A stretch of DNA of 64,000 bases. Origin: Candidatus Sumerlaea chitinivorans (GTDB taxonomy: Bacteria > Sumerlaeota > Sumerlaeia > Sumerlaeales > Sumerlaeaceae). The notes below the pieces were generated by a model. It saw nothing but the letters and a program-made list of their open reading frames with translations, searched no databases and was not told the origin of the DNA. Each line of letters starts with the position of its first letter. Within the stretch, counting starts at the first letter, position 1. Of this stretch, positions 7,302 through 15,865 are shown piece after piece. The DNA lies in assembly GCA_003290465.1 (NCBI GenBank), contig CP030759.1, positions 846,672 to 910,671 on the forward strand, in the 5' to 3' direction. Made by a program: the position numbers and the translations under genes.

Positions 7302-9923
7302 ATGGCTTCGGCAGGGCGCACAATTTACAATTTTACTTACTGGGCGGCAGTTGGCGGCGGGCTCTACTTGATGCGCGAGCATCTTGAGCACTGGTACGTT
7401 TTGCTCCAAAACGAGATCGGCCCCTACGCTGGTGTGACGTTCTTTGCGGGGGGCATAGCCTTAATATTTGGTCTGATTTACCTTCAGGTGGCAATTCAAA
7501 GCACTGTAGTCGCGATTTATAGTCGATTTAAGCATGGACCAGCTGTTGATCCTGAGTCTCTGGGCAGAAACGAGGCAGTGCTTCGGCGCCTCGCGGTAAA
7601 GCACATCAAAAAAGGTGAATTTGCCCAAGCTGCAGAGATCTATGAATCTCTGGAGTCGTGGGAGGAAGCAGCGGAATCCTTTGAAAAAGCAGGGCTTTTA
7701 GGGCGAGCTGCTCAAGCTTGGATACGGGCGGGCAACCGCCTGAAAGCCATTCCATTGTTTGAACAGGAAAAACAATATGCTTTGGCTGCAGATGCCGCAA
7801 TCAAAGAGGGATTACGGGATCGGGCAAACAAGAACTATCGTTTGGCCGGCGAGGCTGCCTACGCAGAAAACAGTTACACAAAGGCAGCACAGTACTTTGA
7901 AAAAGCCCAGGATTATGAAAGGGCAGGTAGGATATTCGAGAGCCTGAAGCGCATCGAGGATGCACTTCGTTGCTACGAACGAGCAGGGGCGGCAGATCGG
8001 ATCGAGAAGCTTGTACAGGAGCTCGACACAAATGCCCTGCTCGCACGCGGCGATGCGTGTCTCGAGCTGGTTCGGCGTGCTGCGGAGCAACTGGCGCGAC
8101 AGGACAAACCGGGGCAGGGTGCGGAACTCTTGGAAAAAGCGGGGGATTTTATCCGGGCCGCGGAAATGTACGAATCCGCAGAAATGTGGGATAAGGCCGG
8201 TAACGCCTATTTCCAAGCTGAACTTTACGACCGAGCTGAGCAATGCTATTTGAAGATCGCGGAGAGAGCTAAGCAAGCAGAGTTACTTGCCCGAGTCGCA
8301 ATTCAGCGCAGTGACTGGCAGACAGCTGGTGATTACTTCCTTGAGGCGGACAAGCTAACGCAGGCGGTGGATGCGTTCAAACGAGCGAAAAACTACCTTG
8401 CAGCCGCAAAGGTGTACGAACAGCAAAACCGCTTCCTTATGGCGGCTGAAATGTACGCAGCCGCGAAAGAGATCCGGTTAGCCGCGGAAGCTTATGCTAA
8501 GGCACATGACTGGCGGAATGCGGCGGAGTGCTTTGAGGCAGCGGGGGATCTTCCGCAGGCGGTTCAGGCCTACGTTTCTGCGGGCGATTATTACCGGGCA
8601 GGAAAACTTGCGTTGCAACTGAACGACCTGAGCCAGGCAGTCGACTACCTTCAGCGTGTCCCCCCCACTTCTCCCGATTGGAAATTGGCAACAGGGTTTT
8701 TGGGAGCTGCTTTTTATCGTCAAGGGCGGGGGGATCTGGCTCGCGACATGTTCCAACGGGTTGCAAACTCGGTTGTGCCAACAGCAGAGACGCTTCCCAT
8801 TCTCTACGCCTATGCTCGGCAGTTGGAAGAGGAAGGGGACCCCGATGCAGTAGCGATCTACCGCCGAATTCTTGCAGTGGACGTGAAGTACGAAGATGTT
8901 CAGCAACGTTTACCAGGAGCCGAACGCCTTCTCGCGGAGGCGTCACGGCGTGAGGCGTCGCAAGCACGGGAATCAGGGATAGGGTTTGCGCCTTTCGAAT
9001 CAAGTGGGACGGGGTACCCAACGATTGGCACGAGGACTCCGACGCAAACTTCGTTTTCGTTCCGCAGACCGATCACACAGGTTCCAGAGACTCGCTTCGG
9101 AGAAGAGAGTCGTTACCAGATTCTCTCTGAGCTTGGGCGTGGCGGCATGGCCATTGTCTATCGTGCTTTTGATACGCATTTGGAGCGCGAAGTGGCATTG
9201 AAAACGTTTCCACTATCTCGCCACGCCGGGCCCGGCCGCGAGGATGTTTTCTTACGAGAGGCGCGGCTGATCGCCCGCCTTTCGCACCCGAATATTGTCA
9301 CCATCTACGACTGTGGCCACATGAACTATCTCTACTACATTGCCATGGAGTACGTGCCTGGCGAGAACTTGAAACAGATTGTGAAGCGGAAAGGTCCGCT
9401 ATCGCTGGAAGAACTGAGATCTGTAATCGCGCAGCTTGCGGATGCGCTCATGTATGCTCATTCCCAACAGGTTCTGCATCGCGACATCAAACCTGCGAAT
9501 GTGATCAAGCGCGAGAGTGGAGATATTAAGGTTGTGGATTTCGGCGTTGCGAAGATTTTGAGCGATGCTGCGACTTGCGCTATCGCTGAAGAGGATTCCC
9601 AACGTACGTTGGTGGGAACACCCCAGTACATGGCCCCTGAGCAAATTTTGGGGCAACCTGTAGACGCGAGAACAGACATTTATGCGCTTGGCCTCACCAT
9701 TTTCTATCTAGTCACAGGCCGCACGCCATTCGATGTCAAAAAAGTGACCGACCCAGTTGAGATTTCTCAAATGCAGGTGCATTCATCGTTCCCCCTACCG
9801 TCAACGATCAATGCTACCTTGCCCCCCAAACTTGATGAGATCTTTGTGCGTTGTACGCGCAAGAATCCGAACGATCGCTATTCAAGTGTTCGGGAGTTCC
9901 TGGACGAGTTCATGCAGGTTTAA
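7302..9923 (+). CDS. Membrane-anchored TPR-Ser/Thr protein kinase fusion
   Basis: An Hsp-unrelated signalling protein of about 873 residues. Two membrane helices lie near residues 8-24 and 41-66, followed by some 500 residues of short helical repeats of TPR/SEL type (AAEIYESLESWEEAAESFEK, repeated with AGN, AGD and AYA punctuation). A Hanks-type kinase domain occupies the C terminus: LGRGGMAIVYRAF (glycine loop), Lys634 in VALKTFP, HRDIKPAN at 726, DFG at 746 and APEQIL. All catalytic residues are present. The order is the reverse of the usual kinase-first arrangement, so the repeats may sense or scaffold substrates. The start is uncertain: ATG 7302 precedes the first helix, with AGAGGA 14 nt upstream; a TTG at 7218 would add 28 residues. 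Confidence 0.85.
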   Translation: MASAGRTIYNFTYWAAVGGGLYLMREHLEHWYVLLQNEIGPYAGVTFFAGGIALIFGLIYLQVAIQSTVVAIYSRFKHGPAVDPESLGRNEAVLRRLAVKHIKKGEFAQAAEIYESLESWEEAAESFEKAGLLGRAAQAWIRAGNRLKAIPLFEQEKQYALAADAAIKEGLRDRANKNYRLAGEAAYAENSYTKAAQYFEKAQDYERAGRIFESLKRIEDALRCYERAGAADRIEKLVQELDTNALLARGDACLELVRRAAEQLARQDKPGQGAELLEKAGDFIRAAEMYESAEMWDKAGNAYFQAELYDRAEQCYLKIAERAKQAELLARVAIQRSDWQTAGDYFLEADKLTQAVDAFKRAKNYLAAAKVYEQQNRFLMAAEMYAAAKEIRLAAEAYAKAHDWRNAAECFEAAGDLPQAVQAYVSAGDYYRAGKLALQLNDLSQAVDYLQRVPPTSPDWKLATGFLGAAFYRQGRGDLARDMFQRVANSVVPTAETLPILYAYARQLEEEGDPDAVAIYRRILAVDVKYEDVQQRLPGAERLLAEASRREASQARESGIGFAPFESSGTGYPTIGTRTPTQTSFSFRRPITQVPETRFGEESRYQILSELGRGGMAIVYRAFDTHLEREVALKTFPLSRHAGPGREDVFLREARLIARLSHPNIVTIYDCGHMNYLYYIAMEYVPGENLKQIVKRKGPLSLEELRSVIAQLADALMYAHSQQVLHRDIKPANVIKRESGDIKVVDFGVAKILSDAATCAIAEEDSQRTLVGTPQYMAPEQILGQPVDARTDIYALGLTIFYLVTGRTPFDVKKVTDPVEISQMQVHSSFPLPSTINATLPPKLDEIFVRCTRKNPNDRYSSVREFLDEFMQV

Positions 9924-9929
9924 ACACTT

Positions 9930-9966
9930 GCGCGGCGCGGAATCGAGGTTGATTCACGCGCCGCGC
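9930..9966. terminator. Bidirectional terminator hairpin between the kinase gene and rplL
   Basis: GCGCGGCGCG (9930-9939) pairs perfectly with CGCGCCGCGC (9957-9966), and the stem continues inward with GAATC and GATTC around a 6-nt loop. The genes on both sides converge on it, so it probably stops transcription from either direction. Confidence 0.6.
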
Positions 9967-10000
9967 ACGATGGCTTCAGAAAAGGGAACAGTCGAGGTGG

Positions 10001-10393
10001 TTACTTGATCTCGACCACAGCACCGGCAGCTTCGAGCTGCTTCTTGAACTTCTCAGCGTCTTCCTTATTGACGTCCTTAACGACTTCTTTCGGTGCGCCC
10101 TCAACGAGGTCCTTGGCTTCTTTCAGACCGAGGTTCGTGATGGCCCGGACTTCCTTGATGATGGCAATCTTCTTGTCCGCCGGAGCCTCTTTGAGGACGA
10201 CGGTGAATTCGGTCTTTTCCTCAGCAGGAGCAGCCGCTGCAGCGCCTCCAGCCACAGCCGGCCCAGCTGCTACAGCCACTGGGGCTGCGCTCACTCCATA
10301 CTTCTCTTCGATCTTTTTTACAAGCTCGTTGATTTCCAACAGCGTCATCGAGTCAAGGCGCTCGATAATTTGGTCGATCGTAATCTGCGACAT
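10001..10393 (-). CDS. rplL: 50S ribosomal protein L7/L12
   Basis: The stalk protein that recruits translational GTPases to the ribosome, 130 residues. The N-terminal dimerisation domain ([20 protein letters not shown]) is followed by an Ala/Pro/Gly-rich hinge and the C-terminal domain with [20 protein letters not shown] and [13 protein letters not shown]. The start ATG at 10393 has GGAG nearby. It follows rplJ by 84 bp, in which a GC-rich stem (CTTCCG and CGGAAG, 10439-10463) may adjust the higher output needed for L7/L12. The usual upstream rplK-rplA genes are not here. Confidence 0.97.
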   Translation of the reverse strand: MSQITIDQIIERLDSMTLLEINELVKKIEEKYGVSAAPVAVAAGPAVAGGAAAAAPAEEKTEFTVVLKEAPADKKIAIIKEVRAITNLGLKEAKDLVEGAPKEVVKDVNKEDAEKFKKQLEAAGAVVEIK

Positions 10394-10477
10394 TGTTTCA
10401 CTCCTTAATTCTAAATCGTTATCCCGCGATGCAGACTAACTTCCGAGGTGCGGGGCCCCGGAAGAATCATGAGTGTT

Positions 10478-11005
10478 CTAACCACCTTGCTCTGCCTTCT
10501 TGCGAGCAACGGCGTCCAGCGCGTAAACCACCTTGGCCATCGTCTGGTGCAAGGCAAACGCCAATCGTTGGATTGGGCTGCTCAAGCTGCCAACGAGGCG
10601 GCCGAGAAGCACTTCTCGCGAAGGCAATTTTGAAAGCTCGACAAGTTCTTCTACGGACAGGACCTGGTTGTCCATAAGCCCAGCAACGAGCTTCAATTTC
10701 TCGTTGTCCTTTGCGTAGGGCACGAGAACCTTCGCCGGCGCGATCGGATCGTTCATGCCGAGCGCAATTGCCTTCATACCCTTGAGATAGTCGTCCATGG
10801 TGTTAAGGCCGGCTTCACGCAAGGCGATCTTCGCAAGGCGGTTCTTGACCACTTTGAATTCGACTTGCTCCTTGCGCAGACGAGCGCGCAAATCGGTCAT
10901 TTCGGCCACCGTCATCCCTGTATACTCGGTAATAACGACGGATTTGGCCTGTTGGAGCTTTGCTTTGAGAGATTGAACAGCTTCGATTTTCTTCGGCTTC
11001 GGCAA
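10478..11005 (-). CDS. rplJ: 50S ribosomal protein L10
   Basis: Links L7/L12 dimers to the ribosome; 175 residues from the chosen start. The sequence MPKPKKIEAVQSLKAKLQQ, the VVITEYTGMTV strand and the VVKNRLAKIAL segment are typical L10. The start is the TTG at 11005: a near-perfect anti-16S match AAAGGAGGTGA lies upstream with about 8 nt spacing, and it yields the usual MPKP N terminus. A GTG three codons earlier lies inside that ribosome-binding site and is less likely. L10 normally represses its own messenger through a leader, and a candidate leader lies just upstream. Confidence 0.95.
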   Translation of the reverse strand: MPKPKKIEAVQSLKAKLQQAKSVVITEYTGMTVAEMTDLRARLRKEQVEFKVVKNRLAKIALREAGLNTMDDYLKGMKAIALGMNDPIAPAKVLVPYAKDNEKLKLVAGLMDNQVLSVEELVELSKLPSREVLLGRLVGSLSSPIQRLAFALHQTMAKVVYALDAVARKKAEQGG

Positions 11006-11027
11006 AAGGTTCACCTCCTTTCGTTTG

Positions 11028-11098
11028 GTGTGAGGATTGCGTCAAACCGGTCGCCGTAAACGCTGACGTTTCGACGATCCTCGCACCTCACGGAGGTG
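11028..11098 (-). promoter_or_regulatory. Candidate L10 autoregulatory leader of rplJ
   Basis: On the messenger strand, GTGCGAGGATCG (11086-11075) can pair with CAATCCTCACAC (11039-11028), 10 of 12 positions, enclosing an inner hairpin AAACG/CGTTT with a 4-nt loop. A second stem, CACCTC-CGT-GAGGTG (11098-11084), shares bases with the first, so the two are mutually exclusive. Alternative stems just ahead of rplJ are what an L10(L12)-binding attenuating leader would show. The match to the known L10 leader consensus was judged by eye only. Confidence 0.4.
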
Positions 11099-11395
11099 GA
11101 ACCTCTTTTAGAGAAGGGCAAAAGTTCCGTGCATCGGGTCGAGGATCGCAGGAAGACTTTCGCGGAGGATATCCGCATCGTCTCCGTTCAGCGTCTTGGC
11201 AGGAACATTTACGCTGGCGGCACCCGCCAACAACCTGCTGTCTCTGACACCTCCGGATTCCTGCAATCCGTGATCACTTGGAGCTGCTTTGAGCAAATCC
11301 AGTGACCGGTGCACTTATATTTGGGCCTGTGGGACGTTATTCACATTTGTGTCGTCGTCTGGGGGAATCACCAATCCGATCTTGATGAATTCCTT
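11099..11395. other. Spacer between rplJ leader and 6S RNA promoter; no gene seen
   Basis: Two short overlapping open frames on opposite strands occupy this stretch, but neither has a recognisable product, ribosome-binding site or conserved neighbour. It probably holds the leftward promoter of rplJ-rplL, which could not be placed with confidence. Confidence 0.4.
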
Positions 11396-11425
11396 TTGAC
11401 GGCCCGGCATTAATCGCTGTATGTA
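11396..11425 (+). promoter_or_regulatory. Sigma-70-type promoter of the 6S RNA
   Basis: TTGACG at 11396-11401 and TATGTA at 11420-11425 are 18 bp apart. The expected start near 11432 lies about 15 nt before the closing stem of the RNA. Confidence 0.45.
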
Positions 11426-11445
11426 TTTGCGCAAGAGTTCAACGG

Positions 11446-11630
11446 TTGAGCCTCTGCGACGTTAGTACGAGCCGAAGAATTATTGAGCCAACACCTTCAA
11501 TGAGGGAGCCTTACATGTGCCTGTGGCCGCCATGCCTCAGGGGTGAGGATCGCGATAAGCAGGCATGCGGGCACCCACCTAACGCCGAAGGTTCAATAAC
11601 AACGGCTTCTACGGCGGAGCGGAGGCTCGT
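11446..11630 (+). ncRNA. ssrS: 6S RNA (probable)
   Basis: 6S RNA mimics an open promoter and binds the housekeeping RNA polymerase holoenzyme. The closing helix is a complete 10-bp pairing of GAGCCTCTGC (11448-11457) with GCGGAGGCTC (11619-11628). Further stems are AGCCG/CGGCT, TTATTGA/TCAATAA, ACCTTC/GAAGGT, and an apical rod GTGCC/GGCAC plus CATGCCT/AGGCATG. The 3' strand, with GGTTCAA, then ACGGCTTCTACGGCGG, then CGGAGG, closely parallels the E. coli 6S 3' strand, and the 5' GAGCCGA also matches. The total length of about 185 nt fits. A T-run at 11640-11645 ends it. SRP RNA, which often precedes dnaX, was considered: the apical CAGG and AGCA are present but the GGAA loop geometry is wrong. 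Confidence 0.7.
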
Positions 11631-11712
11631 TTCCTGACATTTTTTGCTCGGGTTGCCTTTTGGCAAAGGTGGTTCGACAGCCAAAGCATGCCTGCGAAGC
11701 CAGATAAACGTT

Positions 11713-14001
11713 ATGTCGCCACGAAAAAAGAAAACCACTCACTCGAATGAGAATCATGAGGAGTCGTTGACCGAATTCCTTGGGGGTGAGGGCGCGGAGA
11801 GCGACTTCTCTGACGCGCCTCAATCAGAATTGGGTTTATTTGGGGAGATCCTCGAAGGAAGCGAATCGACCACCCAGGACGAGGAAGTAGAGCAGGCTCC
11901 CGAAGCCGTATTGCCTCTGGATAAGAGTGTTCAGCCCCGAGCACACCAAGAGCCTTATGTGGTTCTCGCTCGCCGGTACCGCCCCCAAACGTTTCAGGAC
12001 ATTGTTGGCCAAGAGCATGTCCGCGACGCCCTTTGTGCAGCGATCAGCCGGGGAGAAATTGGCCATGCCTATCTCTTTAGTGGGCCACGGGGGACCGGCA
12101 AAACCTCCACAGCACGAATTCTGGCAAAGGCTCTAAATTGTCAGGAAAACGGCCCTCGCCCTGATCCTTGTGGGAAATGTGCGTCCTGCAGAGCGATCGC
12201 GGCAGGGAGCAGTTTGGACGTTATCGAAATCGATGCAGCATCGAATACTGGGGTGGATAACATCCGTGACTTACGAACAGGTGTGGTCCTTGCCCCGTTC
12301 TCGCGATACAAAGTCTACATCGTAGATGAAGTCCACATGCTTTCCATGCAGGCATTCAATGCCTTGCTCAAAACCCTCGAAGAGCCTCCTCCGCATGTGG
12401 TTTTTGTCTTGGCAACAACGGAACTGCATAAGGTCCCGGAAACAATCGTTTCACGATGCCAGTGCTTCCATTTTCGCCGTTTCACAGTTTCGGAGATTGT
12501 GCGGCAACTCGACCGCATTCTTGAGCTCGAGCTGTCCCGCCGTCAGCTGTTCATCGCGCCGGGGGAACGACAAGCAATTCTGGAATTGATCGCTCGGAAC
12601 TCCGAGGGCGGCATGCGCGACGCACAGGTGGCGCTCGACCAAATTTTGGTTCTGAGCAAAGGCGAGATCACGCTTGCAGCTGTGCAACGTTTCTTGGGCA
12701 TGGCCAACGTTTCGGCTCTGGACGAATTTGTGCGCGCTTTAGGCGAACGCCGAACCGAAGATCTCTTACTCATCATTGACGAATTGGTCCAGTCGGGATT
12801 TGACCTCGAGCGCTTCACGCGCGACGTGGCCCACTATCTGCGGGACTTGTTGATTTTGCGCGCGGCTCCTTCGCGCGAAGAGCTTATTGGGGCAGCCCCC
12901 GATCGTCTCATGGCGATGCGGCAGCTCAGCGAAACACTTCCTATGACCTTTCTTTTCAATCTGTCGCGGGCTTTCGCGAGTTTAGCGGACCAAATGAAGC
13001 AGATGCTTCATGCACGTTTCGCTCTCGAATTTGAAATCATCCGCCTGACAAAACTTGATCCGGTGGATGATTTGAAGCGCTTAATCGACCGGCTTGATGG
13101 CGTCACAGGTAAAGTTTCTTCGCCAGCTCCTGAAACAAGAGGGCGTACCTTTACCTCTGGGGGGGAGCGCAGCGTGGTGACCCCGCCTTCGCCCTCTCCA
13201 CCAGAAAAGACTGAACTAAGCCGGGATGTGCTGAGGCCAAGTGATAAACAAGTCGTCGATCCTGCAGTAGCAAGCTCGGGCGCCACTGGAGTAACGGGTG
13301 AACGGGAGAATGTACCTCACACCCCACGCCCCGTAGAGACGGCAACCCCCGCCATCTCTTCTCCTGCGACTGCACCTGCAAGCTTATCGCCGGGGCAACT
13401 ATCTGGAACAGAGTTTTACCAGAAACTTGTCGCACTTGTGGCTAATGAAAATGAAGCACTTTCCCGGAGCTTGCGCGAGGCAGCGCTCGTCAAGCTGAGC
13501 GAGCAAGCAGTAGTATTAGCGGTGAACCCAGCTAATCGGTTTGTTTATGACCATTTGAACCGGGGACCGAATTTCAAAAAGATCTGCGCTGCGATTGAGC
13601 AGCTTCTTGGGCGCCCGATTCCGCTTCGGATAGAGTTTTCCGATCTGGGGGACGGTGGGGGAGCTGCAACCGAAGCAATTAAACGTATAGAGGAAGCGCC
13701 AAGTAAAACTGCCGCGGACCAAGGGGCTCCGCCTGAAAAGAAGCACTCAGTCGCAGGAGTGGTGGACCCAAAATCCTTTGGTGCTTTGGAAGAAGCTGAG
13801 GACACGGACGAATCTTTGGAGGCCGAGCCGCCAATCGTGGACCGAGAGAAGATTCTCGAGAGCTTCCGGGAACCTTTAAGGGGCAAAGCGTTAGAGAGCT
13901 ATCTTGAACGAAACGGACAAGCCAAAAAAGTTGTCGAAGAAATCCGCGAACTCTTCAATGTACCAGATTCAAATTTCGGATTTAAACCTAATGTGACGTA
14001 G
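11713..14001 (+). CDS. dnaX: DNA polymerase III subunits gamma/tau
   Basis: The clamp-loader ATPase of the replisome, about 762 residues. An unusual acidic N-terminal extension of some 75 residues precedes the family start YVVLARRYRPQTFQDIVGQ. Walker A is GPRGTGKT at 124, the zinc module CGKCASC follows, then the Walker B/DEVH segment (IVDEVHMLS) and sensor SRCQCFHFRR. The C-terminal third is a proline-rich linker and a tau-like domain. ATG 11713 was chosen because the only earlier start (TTG 11644) lies in the 6S RNA terminator; no strong ribosome-binding site is visible. ebfC follows after 7 bp, the usual dnaX-ebfC pair, but recR is absent. Confidence 0.93.
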   Translation: MSPRKKKTTHSNENHEESLTEFLGGEGAESDFSDAPQSELGLFGEILEGSESTTQDEEVEQAPEAVLPLDKSVQPRAHQEPYVVLARRYRPQTFQDIVGQEHVRDALCAAISRGEIGHAYLFSGPRGTGKTSTARILAKALNCQENGPRPDPCGKCASCRAIAAGSSLDVIEIDAASNTGVDNIRDLRTGVVLAPFSRYKVYIVDEVHMLSMQAFNALLKTLEEPPPHVVFVLATTELHKVPETIVSRCQCFHFRRFTVSEIVRQLDRILELELSRRQLFIAPGERQAILELIARNSEGGMRDAQVALDQILVLSKGEITLAAVQRFLGMANVSALDEFVRALGERRTEDLLLIIDELVQSGFDLERFTRDVAHYLRDLLILRAAPSREELIGAAPDRLMAMRQLSETLPMTFLFNLSRAFASLADQMKQMLHARFALEFEIIRLTKLDPVDDLKRLIDRLDGVTGKVSSPAPETRGRTFTSGGERSVVTPPSPSPPEKTELSRDVLRPSDKQVVDPAVASSGATGVTGERENVPHTPRPVETATPAISSPATAPASLSPGQLSGTEFYQKLVALVANENEALSRSLREAALVKLSEQAVVLAVNPANRFVYDHLNRGPNFKKICAAIEQLLGRPIPLRIEFSDLGDGGGAATEAIKRIEEAPSKTAADQGAPPEKKHSVAGVVDPKSFGALEEAEDTDESLEAEPPIVDREKILESFREPLRGKALESYLERNGQAKKVVEEIRELFNVPDSNFGFKPNVT

Positions 14002-14008
14002 GAGTGAG

Positions 14009-14323
14009 ATGATGTTCGATTTGCGCCAGATTCAAAAGATGCAGAAAGAGCTTCAAGAGCGGATGGAGAAAATCCAGGAAGAGCTCAAGACGAAAACCGT
14101 TGAGGCGTCTTCTGGTGGCGGAATGGTCACAGCGATTGCGAACGGGAATCAGGAAATTGTCGGGATCAAAATCAAACGTGAGGCAGTTGATGAGGAAGAC
14201 ATCGAAATGCTCGAGGACCTCATTGTTGCCGCAGTGAACTTGGCTTTAGAAAAAGCGAAAGAATTAAACCAAGAAGAGCTGTCAAAACTCACCGGTGGTC
14301 TCAAATTGCCGGGTCTTTTCTGA
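14009..14323 (+). CDS. ebfC: Nucleoid-associated protein YbaB/EbfC
   Basis: A small DNA-binding dimer of 104 residues that forms tweezers-like complexes on the nucleoid. The family pattern is clear: QIQKMQKELQERMEKIQEEL coiled segment, VEASSGGGMVTAIANGNQEIVGIKI beta core, DLIVAAVNLALEKAKEL helix and a GLKLPGLF tail. A GGAG precedes the ATG. It directly follows dnaX, and the next gene converges 6 bp beyond its stop. Confidence 0.95.
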   Translation: MMFDLRQIQKMQKELQERMEKIQEELKTKTVEASSGGGMVTAIANGNQEIVGIKIKREAVDEEDIEMLEDLIVAAVNLALEKAKELNQEELSKLTGGLKLPGLF

Positions 14324-14329
14324 GGCTAA

Positions 14330-15244
14330 TTACCCGACGTAGTGTCGCATGATGCGCTCTGCCTGAAGCAGATAGCTACTGCCAAAAAGCAGAGCGTGGT
14401 TCAAAATGTGATAAAGGTTGTAGATATCCCGTCTGTCCCGGTACTCAGTGTCGAGCGGATAGGCCTCTCTGTACGCTGCATAAAATCGCGCGTCGAAGCC
14501 ACCAAAGAGTTCCGTCATGGCTAAATCTGCCTCGCGATGACCGTAGTAGACGGCCGGATCGATCAAGGTGGGAGAGCCATTGGCATCGCTCATGACGTTG
14601 CCACCCCATAAATCTCCGTGCAATAGCGAGGGCGGCTCGACAACAGCGGACAGCAGTTCGTCGAGCTTGTTGAGAAATCGCGTTGAGAGCTTTATTTGGT
14701 CAGGGGAGAGTCGGCCTTGTCCTGTCAATAGACGGATTATGTGGCCAAGGCGCCATTCACGAAAAAACTCAAGCCAAGAACCGCACCATGGGTTTGGCTG
14801 AGGGGTAGATCCAATGAAATTGTCTGCATGGAAGCCAAACTGGGAAGCGTGGCGTTGGTGGATGAGTGCAAGACCTCGCCCCAACGTCTCACTGAACTGA
14901 GTCTGGGCGGCTCGCTCGTTGCCGGGCGTCGGTGCGGTTACGTCCTCAAGTAAGAGCCATGCCGGCGTTTGCTCGGTGGTATCGGAGGCAGCTATGGCCT
15001 CTGGAACACGCAATACCCCACAGGCACGGAGTTCTCGGAGACCCTCCATTTCGCGAATGAAGAAGGTGGGGGGAGCGTCGTGGTTCCACTTCAAGAAATA
15101 ACTTCTTCCAGTAGAGGTGAGCAGCTTTGCGGCATGGTTGATGCACCCACCGCCACATGATAAGATTCGCTCAATTGTTACCGAGCCCCCCTCATATTCA
15201 GCAAGAGCGTGCTCCACATCATGTATCAGAAATGATGATAACAT
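14330..15244 (-). CDS. Fructosamine/ketosamine 3-kinase family protein
   Basis: A 304-residue kinase of the FN3K family, which phosphorylates the third carbon of ketoamines formed on proteins by sugars; the phosphorylated adduct then falls off, repairing glycated proteins. Visible motifs are LLHGDLWGGNVM (catalytic loop), LIDPAVYYGHREADLAMTEL (metal-binding DPA and the family signature) and the YFLKWN lysine strand. Bacterial members often prefer ribulosamines or erythrulosamines. The gene lies 5 bp after a low-molecular-weight phosphatase gene, a pairing known from cyanobacteria and others, which supports a deglycation role. Confidence 0.9.
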   Translation of the reverse strand: MLSSFLIHDVEHALAEYEGGSVTIERILSCGGGCINHAAKLLTSTGRSYFLKWNHDAPPTFFIREMEGLRELRACGVLRVPEAIAASDTTEQTPAWLLLEDVTAPTPGNERAAQTQFSETLGRGLALIHQRHASQFGFHADNFIGSTPQPNPWCGSWLEFFREWRLGHIIRLLTGQGRLSPDQIKLSTRFLNKLDELLSAVVEPPSLLHGDLWGGNVMSDANGSPTLIDPAVYYGHREADLAMTELFGGFDARFYAAYREAYPLDTEYRDRRDIYNLYHILNHALLFGSSYLLQAERIMRHYVG

Positions 15245-15249
15245 TTTAC

Positions 15250-15750
15250 TTAGTTATCTTGACACAAAGTTCTGAGCAAGTTGCAGCAGCCTTTTTCTAC
15301 AAGATCCATAACAAGCTCAAAGCCTGCGGGCCCGCTCCAGTATGGATCTGGAACATCAAGGTTTCCTTCCCCGTCGTTGACGTAATTCATGAAAAGCTCG
15401 ACCCTTGCAAGTCGGTTTTGCTCGGGTGAGGGGGGCGCAAGCTGTTGAAGAGCTTGGAATATCTCGCGATCCATTGCCAGAACCAAATCGAAGTTGTAAA
15501 AATCGTCCTTCGTAATGGGTCGGGATCGGTGGGTGAGCTCGTAACCACGTTTTTCTGCCGCTTGCCGCATACGTGGATCTGGCAGTTCACCTTCATGGTA
15601 GTCTAAAATGCCTGCACTGTCGATATAGAAGCGATCGCCAACCCCAGCGCTCTGAGCCATTTTTTGAAACACAGCGTGCGCAGCTGGCGATCTGCAGATA
15701 TTGCCCAAACACACAAAAAGAACACTTACCGTCTTTGGTTTATCGTTCAT
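15250..15750 (-). CDS. Low-molecular-weight protein tyrosine phosphatase family
   Basis: A 166-residue phosphatase with the P-loop VCLGNICRSPAAHAVF (Cys and Arg of CX5R) close to the N terminus and the general acid Asp in VPDPYWSG. ATG 15750 puts the P-loop at the usual place; a longer frame to 15882 would add 44 residues without homology. Members next to fructosamine kinase genes have been shown in other bacteria and in plants to dephosphorylate ribulosamine 5-phosphates, which makes a substrate for the kinase. That role is likely here, but regulation of exopolysaccharide tyrosine kinases is an alternative because glycosyltransferases lie upstream. Confidence 0.92.
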   Translation of the reverse strand: MNDKPKTVSVLFVCLGNICRSPAAHAVFQKMAQSAGVGDRFYIDSAGILDYHEGELPDPRMRQAAEKRGYELTHRSRPITKDDFYNFDLVLAMDREIFQALQQLAPPSPEQNRLARVELFMNYVNDGEGNLDVPDPYWSGPAGFELVMDLVEKGCCNLLRTLCQDN

Positions 15751-15865
15751 ATCCCGCTGATTCGATATAGAAGTTCTATTCAGCTGTTCCGCGTTAGGCA
15801 TATTCGCGAAGAGCGAAATCGTTCGAAAAAATACCGTGGTGCAAAGTGGAAAATGATCCTGGGAT

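Noticed and set aside
11096-11314. Two short frames on opposite strands upstream of rplJ
   Set aside because: No ribosome-binding site or family match, and the sequence folds as a candidate leader.
11446-11630. SRP RNA (ffs) upstream of dnaX
   Set aside because: CAGG and AGCA occur at the apex, but the GGAA tetraloop spacing is wrong and the flanks match 6S RNA much better.
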